Shown: in pieces, positions 7,523-14,001 of the stretch
Numbering within the stretch: the stretch's first letter is position 1
Layout of the letters: each line of letters begins with the position of its first letter
DNA from: a virus
Virus record (IMG/VR): IMGVR_UViG_3300009420_000006
Coordinates: 1-64,000 of that record
Strand: one strand, 5' to 3'
Length of the DNA: 64,000 bases
Made by a program: the position numbers and the translations under genes
Notes under the pieces: model-generated
What the model saw: only the letters and a program-made list of their open reading frames with translations
The model's database searches: none
What the model was told of the DNA's origin: nothing

Positions 7523-7878
7523 AATGTTATAGGTTCTATACTTATTGTTATGTTATTCCACTTTCCTCCCTTTAGTTCTTTGTTAACAAGAAAGTCTATT
7601 CTTTTGGTCCATCTCTTATTCATTCTATCTTGAACTGTCCAAAGGCCATCCATATCTCCTGCACCCTCAATACAAACTAATGTACCAAATGTATAACCTA
7701 AAGGTTCAAGATCTCTCGACACTGCTATCCATCTATGTCCTGCAGGATTGAGACTATCAATAACCTTGTTGGATGCTGTAATGAATGGTGTGCTGTCTGT
7801 CTGTCCTGGAACAGCATGGTAAATCGTAGCTGTAACTGACACTTTCAATGTAAATAGTATTAGTATAAATGTTTTCAT
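7519..7878 (-). CDS. Secreted 3D/RlpA-like double-psi barrel protein
   Basis: A 119-residue protein with an N-terminal signal sequence (MKTFILILFTLKVSVTA, probable cleavage near residues 17-18). The mature part resembles the 3D/RlpA-type barrel: RWIAVSRDLEPLGYTFGTLV (49-68), then WTVQDRM with Asp84, and KRIDFLV (92-98), the DxxxxxxRID layout of this fold. Family members bind or cleave peptidoglycan glycan strands (MltA, RlpA). A periplasmic role on the cell wall is inferred, possibly lysis or remodelling, although the gene sits with replication-side genes rather than a lysis cassette. Catalytic competence cannot be settled by eye. Confidence 0.6.
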   Translation of the reverse strand: MKTFILILFTLKVSVTATIYHAVPGQTDSTPFITASNKVIDSLNPAGHRWIAVSRDLEPLGYTFGTLVCIEGAGDMDGLWTVQDRMNKRWTKRIDFLVNKELKGGKWNNITISIEPITL

Positions 7879-7969
7879 TTTTTTAGATTTATATAGATAG
7901 ACTGGTCTGCTCTCCTGCAGCGTTGAGGTTTACTAGTATACCATGATTGTTTCGCCAGCCTTCTATGTT

Positions 7970-8119
7970 TTAATATCCTATGTCTTCTAGTTTATCACCA
8001 TCTGCTTCCACAGTGTATTCAGAGTTCTGTATTGAGCATAAGAACATAAGTCCTGCTGCTAGTGCAACCTTTCTGAATCCATAGAATGCAGTAGGTAATA
8101 GTTTAATTTTACGTTTCAT
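7970..8119 (-). CDS. 49-residue membrane or exported peptide
   Basis: A microprotein with a basic N-terminus (MKRKIKLLPTAFYGFRK), a short hydrophobic core (VALAAGLMFLCSI) and an acidic tail. The ATG overlaps the TGA of the gene at 8116-8523 (ATGA). A cysteine follows the hydrophobic core but does not match a good lipobox. It could be a signal-anchored peptide. Confidence 0.45.
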   Translation of the reverse strand: MKRKIKLLPTAFYGFRKVALAAGLMFLCSIQNSEYTVEADGDKLEDIGY

Positions 8120-8523
8120 AATGTGGTAGTACTATGCTCTTCAGCTTGTAATTCATAACTCATCGTTGGATAGCAGTGTTGTTCCCACCATTCTGATCCA
8201 TCATATTCTCCTCTAGTAAACCAAACTCCATCAGTGCAGTATACAGTACCAAAGAGTTCTTGTCCACCAAAACCATCATCATACTCAAAGTTTATGTCAT
8301 TAAGGAATGTATTCCACTCTGATGCAGTGTGTCCTTCTTTTAGAAGAAACTTGTTAGTGATATAACCATCAGATTCCCAAAGATCACCATTATTCCATTG
8401 TTGAAAAGATAGTTTTGCCGCTACTATAGTAAAGTGTTCATTACCTTTATCTAAAGTTCTTTTATATATGTTACTACTTGTCAAGCCTAGTATGCCTAGT
8501 AGTTCTTCTTTTGCGTTGCTCAT
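8116..8523 (-). CDS. Hypothetical protein
   Basis: A 135-residue protein; the middle (FTIVAAKLSFQQWNNGDLW, GQELFGTVYCTDGVWFTRGE) is aromatic-rich and beta-like. Stop and start codons overlap with both neighbours (ATGA at each junction). No family recognised. The C-terminus (QAEEHSTTTL) appears flexible. Confidence 0.55.
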   Translation of the reverse strand: MSNAKEELLGILGLTSSNIYKRTLDKGNEHFTIVAAKLSFQQWNNGDLWESDGYITNKFLLKEGHTASEWNTFLNDINFEYDDGFGGQELFGTVYCTDGVWFTRGEYDGSEWWEQHCYPTMSYELQAEEHSTTTL

Positions 8524-8825
8524 AATGTATGTATCTTTTCTATAATGTTATTAATATCTTCTCTACTTTGCCATCCAACAACATCGTCATCTATTTGCAA
8601 AACCTCATTAGTTCCAAAGTCTCCCTCTGGGTTAAAGATTGCAACCTCAAAAGATGTGAAAGCTTCTGGATCTGTAAACTGTTCTCTTGGCTCACAGTAA
8701 GGTCCAATTCCTGCTGAAACTGAGATTTCCCATTCGTTATCGAATACATGATGTGAGTTAATCATGTGAATGTGGTTTTTGAAAATAAGGTCTTTAAACT
8801 TAAATGCTTGAGTCTTGTGGTTCAT
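8520..8825 (-). CDS. Hypothetical protein
   Basis: A 101-residue protein with alternating polar and hydrophobic residues (EWEISVSAGIGPY, SFEVAIFNPEGDF). It resembles small early phage proteins of unknown role. It is ATGA-coupled on both sides to microgenes. Its pattern VxGWQSREDINNIIEKI at the end suggests a helical cap. No specific function proposed. Confidence 0.55.
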   Translation of the reverse strand: MNHKTQAFKFKDLIFKNHIHMINSHHVFDNEWEISVSAGIGPYCEPREQFTDPEAFTSFEVAIFNPEGDFGTNEVLQIDDDVVGWQSREDINNIIEKIHTL

Positions 8826-8941
8826 AAGTGTAGTTTTAAGTTGTGATTGTCTTTACTTGTGTCTAGCTTAGCTTTATACTTAGCGTACTCTTTATCGTTG
8901 ATACCTTTTAGATGCACCATTCCTACTTTCTTGGGTTTCAT
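8822..8941 (-). CDS. 39-residue basic peptide
   Basis: A very small lysine-rich protein (MKPKKVGMVHLKG...). It is ATGA-coupled to both the gene upstream (8938-9075) and downstream (8520-8825), which is the main reason for calling it. Function unknown. Confidence 0.5.
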   Translation of the reverse strand: MKPKKVGMVHLKGINDKEYAKYKAKLDTSKDNHNLKLHL

Positions 8942-9075
8942 AATCTTATCGTATTTATTATTATTAGTATAAAGGAAACTATCAAACCTATATAGGAGAT
9001 AGTTGTAATAATCATAGTAGATTCATACTGTGCTTCTGATCTACCTTGTCGGTATTTATAATCTTCTTTTGTCAT
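8938..9075 (-). CDS. 45-residue single-span membrane peptide
   Basis: A microprotein with a polar N-terminus (MTKEDYKYRQGRSEAQYES) and a C-terminal hydrophobic helix (MIITTISYIGLIVSFILIII), so probably a membrane protein with its N-terminus in the cytoplasm. It is the first gene of the long leftward chain below 9076 and is ATGA-coupled to the next gene. Function unknown. Confidence 0.5.
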   Translation of the reverse strand: MTKEDYKYRQGRSEAQYESTMIITTISYIGLIVSFILIIINTIRL

Positions 9076-9324
9076 GTTAATGCTATATATTTATTATAGG
9101 TGTGTTATATATTAGAGTGGGAAATAGTGGTGAAAAGTGGGTACTGTGTACACTACTTCTTTCGTATTCACATAAAATACATCAGAAGTACACAAATAGT
9201 AGTAGTATCCGTACTATATAGGTGTTATGTCTTATAATAAAGCCCAACCCTGATACTTTCCCACCCTATATATAAAGAAACTAAGAGTGCAATTGCTCGC
9301 ACTCCCAGTACTTTCTAGTTGCTA
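9076..9324. other. Non-coding gap in the leftward operon
   Basis: About 250 bases without a convincing gene. It contains the hairpin at 9285-9304 and an inverted repeat TACTTCT/AGAAGTA (9154-9160 and 9184-9190). It probably holds the leader and promoter for the leftward genes below 9075. No clean TTTG...TAnnTTTG match was found on the minus strand. Confidence 0.5.
9285..9304 (-). terminator. Hairpin behind the 148-residue gene
   Basis: The stem GAGTGC/GCACTC with an 8-base loop lies 20 bases after the stop of the gene at 9325-9771. On the minus strand it is followed by TTAGTTTCTTTA, only moderately U-rich. It probably terminates or attenuates that message, isolating it from the operon further left. 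Confidence 0.45.
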
Positions 9325-9771
9325 TTAGAATGCAACCAGTTCACTTGCGTCAAACACAGGTGCAACGTAAGCTTCCACTTTGTCATTGTCAAATGTTAAT
9401 AATGCATTATCATCAGAAGGCATTTCGATTGAAGCGTAAGCCTCGAACAATTCAGCACCTGTTTCAGGGTCATGCATTTGGTCGCCATTATTATCACGTT
9501 GAAATGCTTGAGCTTCGTAAATGCTAAAGCCTAGTAGGTTAGGAATGCTAATGCTCTTCTCTCGAATGCCTGCACTTACTTTCTTGGAACAAGTAACAGT
9601 AAGCTGTGTTCCATCAGCCTTGCTAAGGATGCAAAATACCCTACGAGTACTGTTAAGGTTGCTCTTAACCAAGTTAAGTTTACCGCCTTTACCAATCAGT
9701 TTTGCAACTACTGCAAGTTCTTTTCTTTCCAATGAGGCTTTCTCCCCAAATTTTAATAAATCTTTATTCAT
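9325..9771 (-). CDS. Early protein of unknown function, separately transcribed
   Basis: A 148-residue protein with a basic N-terminal half (KLIGKGGKLNLVKSNLNSTRRVFCIL) and an acidic C-terminal half (MPSDDNALLTFDNDKVEAY). The segment DGTQLTVTCSKKVSAGI suggests a small beta barrel, as in OB-fold single-strand binding proteins, but no defining motif is seen. It is the first leftward gene from the divergent control region and is followed by its own hairpin, so it is likely expressed strongly and early. Codon choice (GCA, CGT) differs slightly from the neighbouring microgenes. Confidence 0.6.
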   Translation of the reverse strand: MNKDLLKFGEKASLERKELAVVAKLIGKGGKLNLVKSNLNSTRRVFCILSKADGTQLTVTCSKKVSAGIREKSISIPNLLGFSIYEAQAFQRDNNGDQMHDPETGAELFEAYASIEMPSDDNALLTFDNDKVEAYVAPVFDASELVAF

Positions 9772-9913
9772 CTCTAAATGTTTTAGGTTGCATGTCTTCT
9801 GCTAAGGGGGATACCCCCACCATGCTTTTTTTAATTGGGGTTTCAATTGGAAGGGGTCTCCTATCGCATACACACGAGGGGTGGGGTGGTTTAGAAAAAA
9901 GTTTTATATAAAA

Positions 9914-9946
9914 TTTGGAACTTTGGGGTAGAATGTTATACCTTTG
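9914..9946 (+). promoter_or_regulatory. Rightward promoter P1
   Basis: TTTG at 9914-9917, 21-base spacer, TACCTTTG at 9939-9946: a full match to the Bacteroidota TTTG...TAnnTTTG consensus. The predicted transcription start (about 9952) falls inside the GGAGGGTGGGTGGG tract. It would drive the rightward genes from 10116 with a leader of about 160 bases. Confidence 0.6.
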
Positions 9947-10052
9947 GAGGGTGGGTGGGTTATTAATAATAAGAAATATGCTTAGCGATGTTCCTAAAGA
10001 CAGGTTAAAGTATGAATGATTAAACATAATATAGCTTTTATAGCAAGATAAT

Positions 10053-10085
10053 TTTGATATGTTAATTATATTTTATATATATTTG
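10053..10085 (+). promoter_or_regulatory. Rightward promoter P2
   Basis: TTTG at 10053-10056, 21-base spacer, TATATTTG at 10078-10085: a full consensus match with the same spacing as P1. Predicted start near 10092, 24 bases before the first rightward ATG at 10116. Tandem with P1. Confidence 0.65.
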
Positions 10086-10115
10086 CATATAGTATAAAGC
10101 CAACATAACTAAATA

Positions 10116-10544
10116 ATGGAAACAAGGAAACAAAAGATAGTACAAAAGCTAGGTAAAGAGTATGATGACAAGTATGAACTTGCACAGAAGTACTATGCTG
10201 TACTATCTGCTTTAAATAACTTAAAGCTTACAGAAAGAGAAATACAACTTATAGCCTATACAGCTATCAAGGGTACGATCACCTATGCAAATGCAAGGAA
10301 TGAGTTCTGTGCTAAGTACAACACTACTACAGCTACTATCAATAACATTGTAAGTAAGCTTAAGAAAGTGGGTATATTTATTAAAGAAGATAGTAAGGTG
10401 AAGGTTAATCCTGTAATAGTTTTAAACTTCGATAAGCATATTAATCTGTTTATACAACTAAAACATGAAGAAGATCGACAAGACAGTAACATCACTCAGG
10501 CAGCATATAGTAAAGAAGATGTCAGTGAAGATGGTAGTAAGTGA
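10116..10544 (+). CDS. Helix-turn-helix DNA-binding protein
   Basis: A 142-residue protein and first gene of the rightward arm. Residues about 38-85 (LTEREIQLIAYTAIKGTITYANARNEF...TTATINNIVSKLKKVGIF) read as an HTH: LTEREIQLI resembles the first helix of LuxR/sigma-4 type domains and TTATINNIVSKLKKVG a recognition helix. It is preceded directly by promoter P2. Location and fold suggest a regulator of late genes or a packaging-related DNA-binding protein. The C-terminus is acidic and Gln/Ser-rich. Confidence 0.6.
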   Translation: METRKQKIVQKLGKEYDDKYELAQKYYAVLSALNNLKLTEREIQLIAYTAIKGTITYANARNEFCAKYNTTTATINNIVSKLKKVGIFIKEDSKVKVNPVIVLNFDKHINLFIQLKHEEDRQDSNITQAAYSKEDVSEDGSK

Positions 10545-10812
10545 GAGAGTTATTGAGAGAGTGATCACACATCAGTTTAATGCTGCAGAAGATGCCACTA
10601 AAACAAAAAACAGCTTGGAGATTTCTGGGTTTGGAAAATTTGTTTTTAATACATCTAAGGCGAATAAAAAAATCGTAAAGCTTATTAAAGTAAAGAAGGT
10701 ATACGAACAGCAGCTAGCCGAGAATACATTGCCAACAAAGAAATTAGATGTAATCAAGAGCAAGTTGAGCAATCTTAATCTTACATTGAACTCAATCGCA
10801 CCTAAAGTCTAA
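10465..10812 (+). CDS. HU/IHF-like DNA-binding protein
   Basis: A protein of up to 115 residues. The segment ERVITHQFNAAEDATKTKNS followed by LEISGFGKFVFN (51-62) is the HU/IHF signature around the beta-arm. Its basic C-terminus (ANKKIVKLIKVKKVY) is consistent with DNA binding. The frame opens at 10465 but overlaps the previous gene by 80 bases; ATGs at 10519 and 10531 (giving MSVKMVVSERV or MVVSERV) are equally plausible starts. HU/IHF-like proteins are a known feature of crAss-like phages. A DNA-condensing or architectural role is likely. Confidence 0.7.
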   Translation: MKKIDKTVTSLRQHIVKKMSVKMVVSERVIERVITHQFNAAEDATKTKNSLEISGFGKFVFNTSKANKKIVKLIKVKKVYEQQLAENTLPTKKLDVIKSKLSNLNLTLNSIAPKV

Positions 10813-10815
10813 GCC

Positions 10816-11118
10816 ATGTACAAAAATCTAAAAATAAACGTAGGTCAGATATACGAAGGATGGAAGAATAAGCTACTCCCTGATGCAGATATGAAGGAGC
10901 AGATAGATTTAGTCAGTGCTGAAAGGATAGCCATCTGTGAAGGATGTGCCAATCATTCTAATAACCACTCATCGAAAAGACCAGATGCACATTGTGTTAG
11001 TTGTGGATGCACTTTGTCAGCTAAAACAAAATGCCTATCTTGCAAATGTCCTATAGATAAATGGAGTGCAGTGTTAAATGATGAGCAACAAGATATAATT
11101 GAAGATAGAAAGTTATGA
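10816..11118 (+). CDS. Multi-knuckle zinc-ribbon protein
   Basis: A 100-residue protein with three Cys clusters: CEGCANHSNNH, HCVSCGCTLSAK and CLSCKCPIDKW. At least two zinc sites are expected. I associate this CxxC...CxxCxC layout with a conserved protein upstream of the terminase in related Bacteroidota phages. It ends with ATGA coupling to the next gene. A packaging or DNA-binding role is inferred from position only. Confidence 0.6.
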   Translation: MYKNLKINVGQIYEGWKNKLLPDADMKEQIDLVSAERIAICEGCANHSNNHSSKRPDAHCVSCGCTLSAKTKCLSCKCPIDKWSAVLNDEQQDIIEDRKL

Positions 11119-11390
11119 TAAAGTTAACTAAGGTGCCACTATCAAGTATGATAGACATGTTGAAAAAGATTTATGATGAAGGAGCAGATTTTGTAGATAT
11201 CGAAGCCCATCCAACAGATGGGGAACAAGACACGATTAAGATTAATGTCAGACCGGAGTATTATGTAGATTCAGAAACACAAGAAGCTGATACTTTTGAT
11301 ACAGATCCAGAATATGTGGTTACCGAACAAGATTTCGAGGAAGAGTTTCCTCCTATATCTGATGAGGACATAAATGACTTAATAAAGTAA
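11115..11390 (+). CDS. Acidic conserved hypothetical protein
   Basis: A 91-residue protein opening MIKLTKVPLSSMIDMLKKIYDEGADFVDI and continuing with a strongly acidic tail (EEEFPPISDEDINDL). The N-terminal 45 residues look like a small alpha/beta fold. ATGA-coupled to the zinc-ribbon gene. Function unknown, but its constant position before the packaging genes suggests a role in late gene expression or packaging. Confidence 0.55.
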   Translation: MIKLTKVPLSSMIDMLKKIYDEGADFVDIEAHPTDGEQDTIKINVRPEYYVDSETQEADTFDTDPEYVVTEQDFEEEFPPISDEDINDLIK

Positions 11391-11394
11391 ACCA

Positions 11395-11643
11395 ATGTAC
11401 GTAAAAAAGATAATTAAGATTATAGATCTTCTAAAAAAGCAACATCCTACAGTAAATATAGGAAAGCATATTGCAACAGCTTTAGATGGTGAAGATGTAT
11501 GGTCTATAACAGATAAAAAGTTTTATAACTTAATAAACGATTACCAAGCTCAACTAGATCTCGTAGAGATTACAGATTCTAACTTTGATGTAGATAAGAT
11601 AATACAAGATGGCTTATCGATAGGTAATAACATAATAGATTAA
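11395..11643 (+). CDS. Small helical hypothetical protein
   Basis: An 82-residue protein (IIKIIDLLKKQHPTVNIGKHIATAL...) with predicted helices, an acidic C-terminus and no recognised motif. It lies 4 bases behind the previous gene and 4 bases before the next, inside the packaging operon. Confidence 0.55.
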   Translation: MYVKKIIKIIDLLKKQHPTVNIGKHIATALDGEDVWSITDKKFYNLINDYQAQLDLVEITDSNFDVDKIIQDGLSIGNNIID

Positions 11644-11647
11644 CTGG

Positions 11648-11977
11648 ATGCCAGTAAAAAAAACTACATTTATAAATGCAGAGCTAGATTGGGCTGAAGG
11701 ACAACTAGTCCAATGGAAAGCTTATGTTGATGCAAACCCTCTACCTAGTCTTAAAGATAGAATAGAGTGGAAACAAACTGCTAATGGTGGGTCTATACCT
11801 ATGGTCATAGCCTCTATTGAAGCACAAGGTAAGTTTATACAAGACACCATGAAGAACTACTTATCCTTACTTGGTCAAGTAGATGGACTACGTGAAAGAG
11901 AAGTAAAAAAAGTAGAAACAAGAGGTGGTGTAGCCTTAGGCAGTATGGCTGAAGACTTTCTAAAACAAAGAGATTAG
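11648..11977 (+). CDS. Possible small terminase subunit
   Basis: A 109-residue protein located 2 bases before the large terminase gene, the usual place of TerS. It has a helical centre and a C-terminal coiled-coil-like segment (IEAQGKFIQDTMKNYLSLLGQVDGLREREVKKVE) compatible with an oligomeric ring. No clear DNA-binding HTH is visible at the N-terminus (TTFINAELDWAEGQLVQWKAYV). The TerS call therefore rests on synteny and size and could be wrong. Confidence 0.4.
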   Translation: MPVKKTTFINAELDWAEGQLVQWKAYVDANPLPSLKDRIEWKQTANGGSIPMVIASIEAQGKFIQDTMKNYLSLLGQVDGLREREVKKVETRGGVALGSMAEDFLKQRD

Positions 11978-11979
11978 GT

Positions 11980-14001
11980 ATGAAGCTTCACAATATTACT
12001 CATAGTGAATGGTTTATTAACCAAAAGCGTATACCACCAAAAGATTCAGTAGATCACAAAGCATTTTTTGATTTCCAAAAGGAACTATGTATGAACGGAT
12101 GCATGATGGATGGTGTATACATAAATCCATTTTTGTATTGGCACTTAAATGTATGGCATACAGAAGTAGATACTATAGATGAGTATGGTAGGATAAATCA
12201 AAAGTATGCAAAACCTCTACTAAGAGATAATGAGTGGTTAGTAACTAATGAGATAGACAGAGCACATAAAGAAAAGAAAGGACTAGTTATACTAGGAATT
12301 AGACGTTTTGCAAAATCTGTTATAGAAGCTAGTTACATTGGTCACGGTGCAACCTTTGATGAAAACTCACAGAACATTATAGCAGGTTTGAACGCACCTG
12401 ATATAAAACTTATTACAGATAAAATAGACAAAGGTCTAAACTTTCTTCCTAAAGAATGGAGATGGCAAAGAGTAGAAGACAATTGGAAAAACCAAGTCAC
12501 CTTAGGTATAAAAACTAAAGGTGGAACAAGAATACCATTCTCACAAATCCTTATTCGTAACTTAGATGGAGGTAACAATGAAGAAGCTATTGCAGGTACA
12601 AAACCTAGAAGGTTAATTATTGATGAGATAGGTAAAGGTAATTTCCTACGTGGACTGCAAGCTGCAATACCAGGATTTACAACACCATTTGGTTGGGGTT
12701 GTTCTCCTATACTCACCGGTACAGGTGGAGACATGAAAATGTTCATGGATGCAAAAAGTTTAATGTTTGATGTAGATAACTTTAACTTTCTAACATATAA
12801 CAATGCAAAGGATACAAAAAGAATCCACGGATTATTCATTTCTCATAAGTATAGAATGGAAGCAAAAGAAGACTCCACGTTGGGTTCTTTTTTGGACAAG
12901 AAAAAAACATCCTCTCTTCACGAGATACCTATGTTAGTTTCGAATGAAGAGAAAGCTACCAAAATTACAAATGAAATATTAGAAAGATTAAAGAAGGCTG
13001 GTGACAGAGTTGCCTTCTTAAAAGAAAAGATGTACTATCCTCAAGAGGTGGATGATATATTTTTAAATGAAGATACAAATATCTTTGATATAGAAGCTGC
13101 AAAGAGACAGAAGTATAGAATCAATGAACAAGAAAAAACAGGAGTTCCTGTAATTTTATATGATGATGGAGAAGGTGTAAAACATGACTTTACAGACAAG
13201 TTACCTATTACTAACTTTCCATTAAAGCAAACAGATCTAAAAGATGCACCTGTTGTTATATATGAATTTCCTATAGAAAATCCTCCATATGGCCTGTATG
13301 TTGCAGGAATTGATCCATATAGACAAGGTAAATCAGCATATAGTACATCATTAGGTTCTATATACATATATAAACGTATGCATGCTATAGCTGGTGAGAA
13401 GTATCAAGATATGTTTGTTGCAAGTTATTGTGCACGTCCTGAGAAGAAAGAAACATGGGATGAACAAGCTAGGTTACTAATTAAGTATTATAATGCTAGA
13501 GCATTGTGTGAAAACGATGAGATATCATTTATTGATTATATGATTAGTAAAGGAGATGCACACTATTTAGAAAGACAACCAGAATGGTTAAAAGAAATAG
13601 TACCAAACACTACGGTTAGACGTGACTATGGTATACATAGGTCTTCATCAAAAGTAAGAGACTTTCTACATGGATGTCTTAAGAAATATACTGAAGATGT
13701 TATACATACTGAACTTGATGATGAAGGAGAAGTGATATCATCAGTTAAAGGTATGGCTAAAATATTAGATCCTGTATTACTAGAAGAGATGATCCAGTAT
13801 AATGAGACTGGTAACTTTGATAGAATTATTGCAGCTGAGTTAGCAATAGGACTAGCAATGAAGTTAGATCCGATAATGGGTAGAGTAGGAGATAAAGAAG
13901 ATGCGAGACTAACGTCCCTCTTCAAAACAAATAAGAAAAACATTCTTTTTACAGAGTCAAGAAACCTCTTTGGAAGGAAGAAAAATAAACTTTTTTCATA
14001 A
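11980..14001 (+). CDS. Large terminase subunit (TerL)
   Basis: A 673-residue packaging motor. The ATPase domain has a variant Walker A, GIRRFAKS at 106-113, and Walker B LIIDE with Asp215/Glu216. The nuclease domain has an RNase H-like first acidic residue in AGIDPYRQGKSAYSTSLG (Asp445) and a later acidic cluster CENDE (about 510-514). It powers DNA entry through the portal, encoded next, and cuts the concatemer. Its ATG follows the stop of the small gene by 2 bases and its end abuts the portal start. Length is in the range for crAss-like TerL. Confidence 0.88.
   Translation: MKLHNITHSEWFINQKRIPPKDSVDHKAFFDFQKELCMNGCMMDGVYINPFLYWHLNVWHTEVDTIDEYGRINQKYAKPLLRDNEWLVTNEIDRAHKEKKGLVILGIRRFAKSVIEASYIGHGATFDENSQNIIAGLNAPDIKLITDKIDKGLNFLPKEWRWQRVEDNWKNQVTLGIKTKGGTRIPFSQILIRNLDGGNNEEAIAGTKPRRLIIDEIGKGNFLRGLQAAIPGFTTPFGWGCSPILTGTGGDMKMFMDAKSLMFDVDNFNFLTYNNAKDTKRIHGLFISHKYRMEAKEDSTLGSFLDKKKTSSLHEIPMLVSNEEKATKITNEILERLKKAGDRVAFLKEKMYYPQEVDDIFLNEDTNIFDIEAAKRQKYRINEQEKTGVPVILYDDGEGVKHDFTDKLPITNFPLKQTDLKDAPVVIYEFPIENPPYGLYVAGIDPYRQGKSAYSTSLGSIYIYKRMHAIAGEKYQDMFVASYCARPEKKETWDEQARLLIKYYNARALCENDEISFIDYMISKGDAHYLERQPEWLKEIVPNTTVRRDYGIHRSSSKVRDFLHGCLKKYTEDVIHTELDDEGEVISSVKGMAKILDPVLLEEMIQYNETGNFDRIIAAELAIGLAMKLDPIMGRVGDKEDARLTSLFKTNKKNILFTESRNLFGRKKNKLFS

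Larger units (their letters stand above)
9772..10115. promoter_or_regulatory. Divergent control region, G-rich
   Basis: This 344-base gap separates all leftward genes from all rightward genes. The plus strand is G-rich between 9806 and 9960: GGGGGATACCCCC hairpin (9806-9818), GAGGGGTGGGGTGG (9876-9889) and GGAGGGTGGGTGGG (9946-9959). It holds two rightward promoters described separately. No leftward TTTG...TAnnTTTG promoter was found. It is a reasonable candidate for a replication origin, but that is inference. Confidence 0.6.

Noticed and set aside
9764-10027. Minus-strand open frame across the divergent control region (87 codons)
   Set aside because: It overlaps the start of the 9325-9771 gene and promoter P1, has Pro/Ser-rich non-globular composition arising from the G-rich tracts, and resembles no protein pattern.
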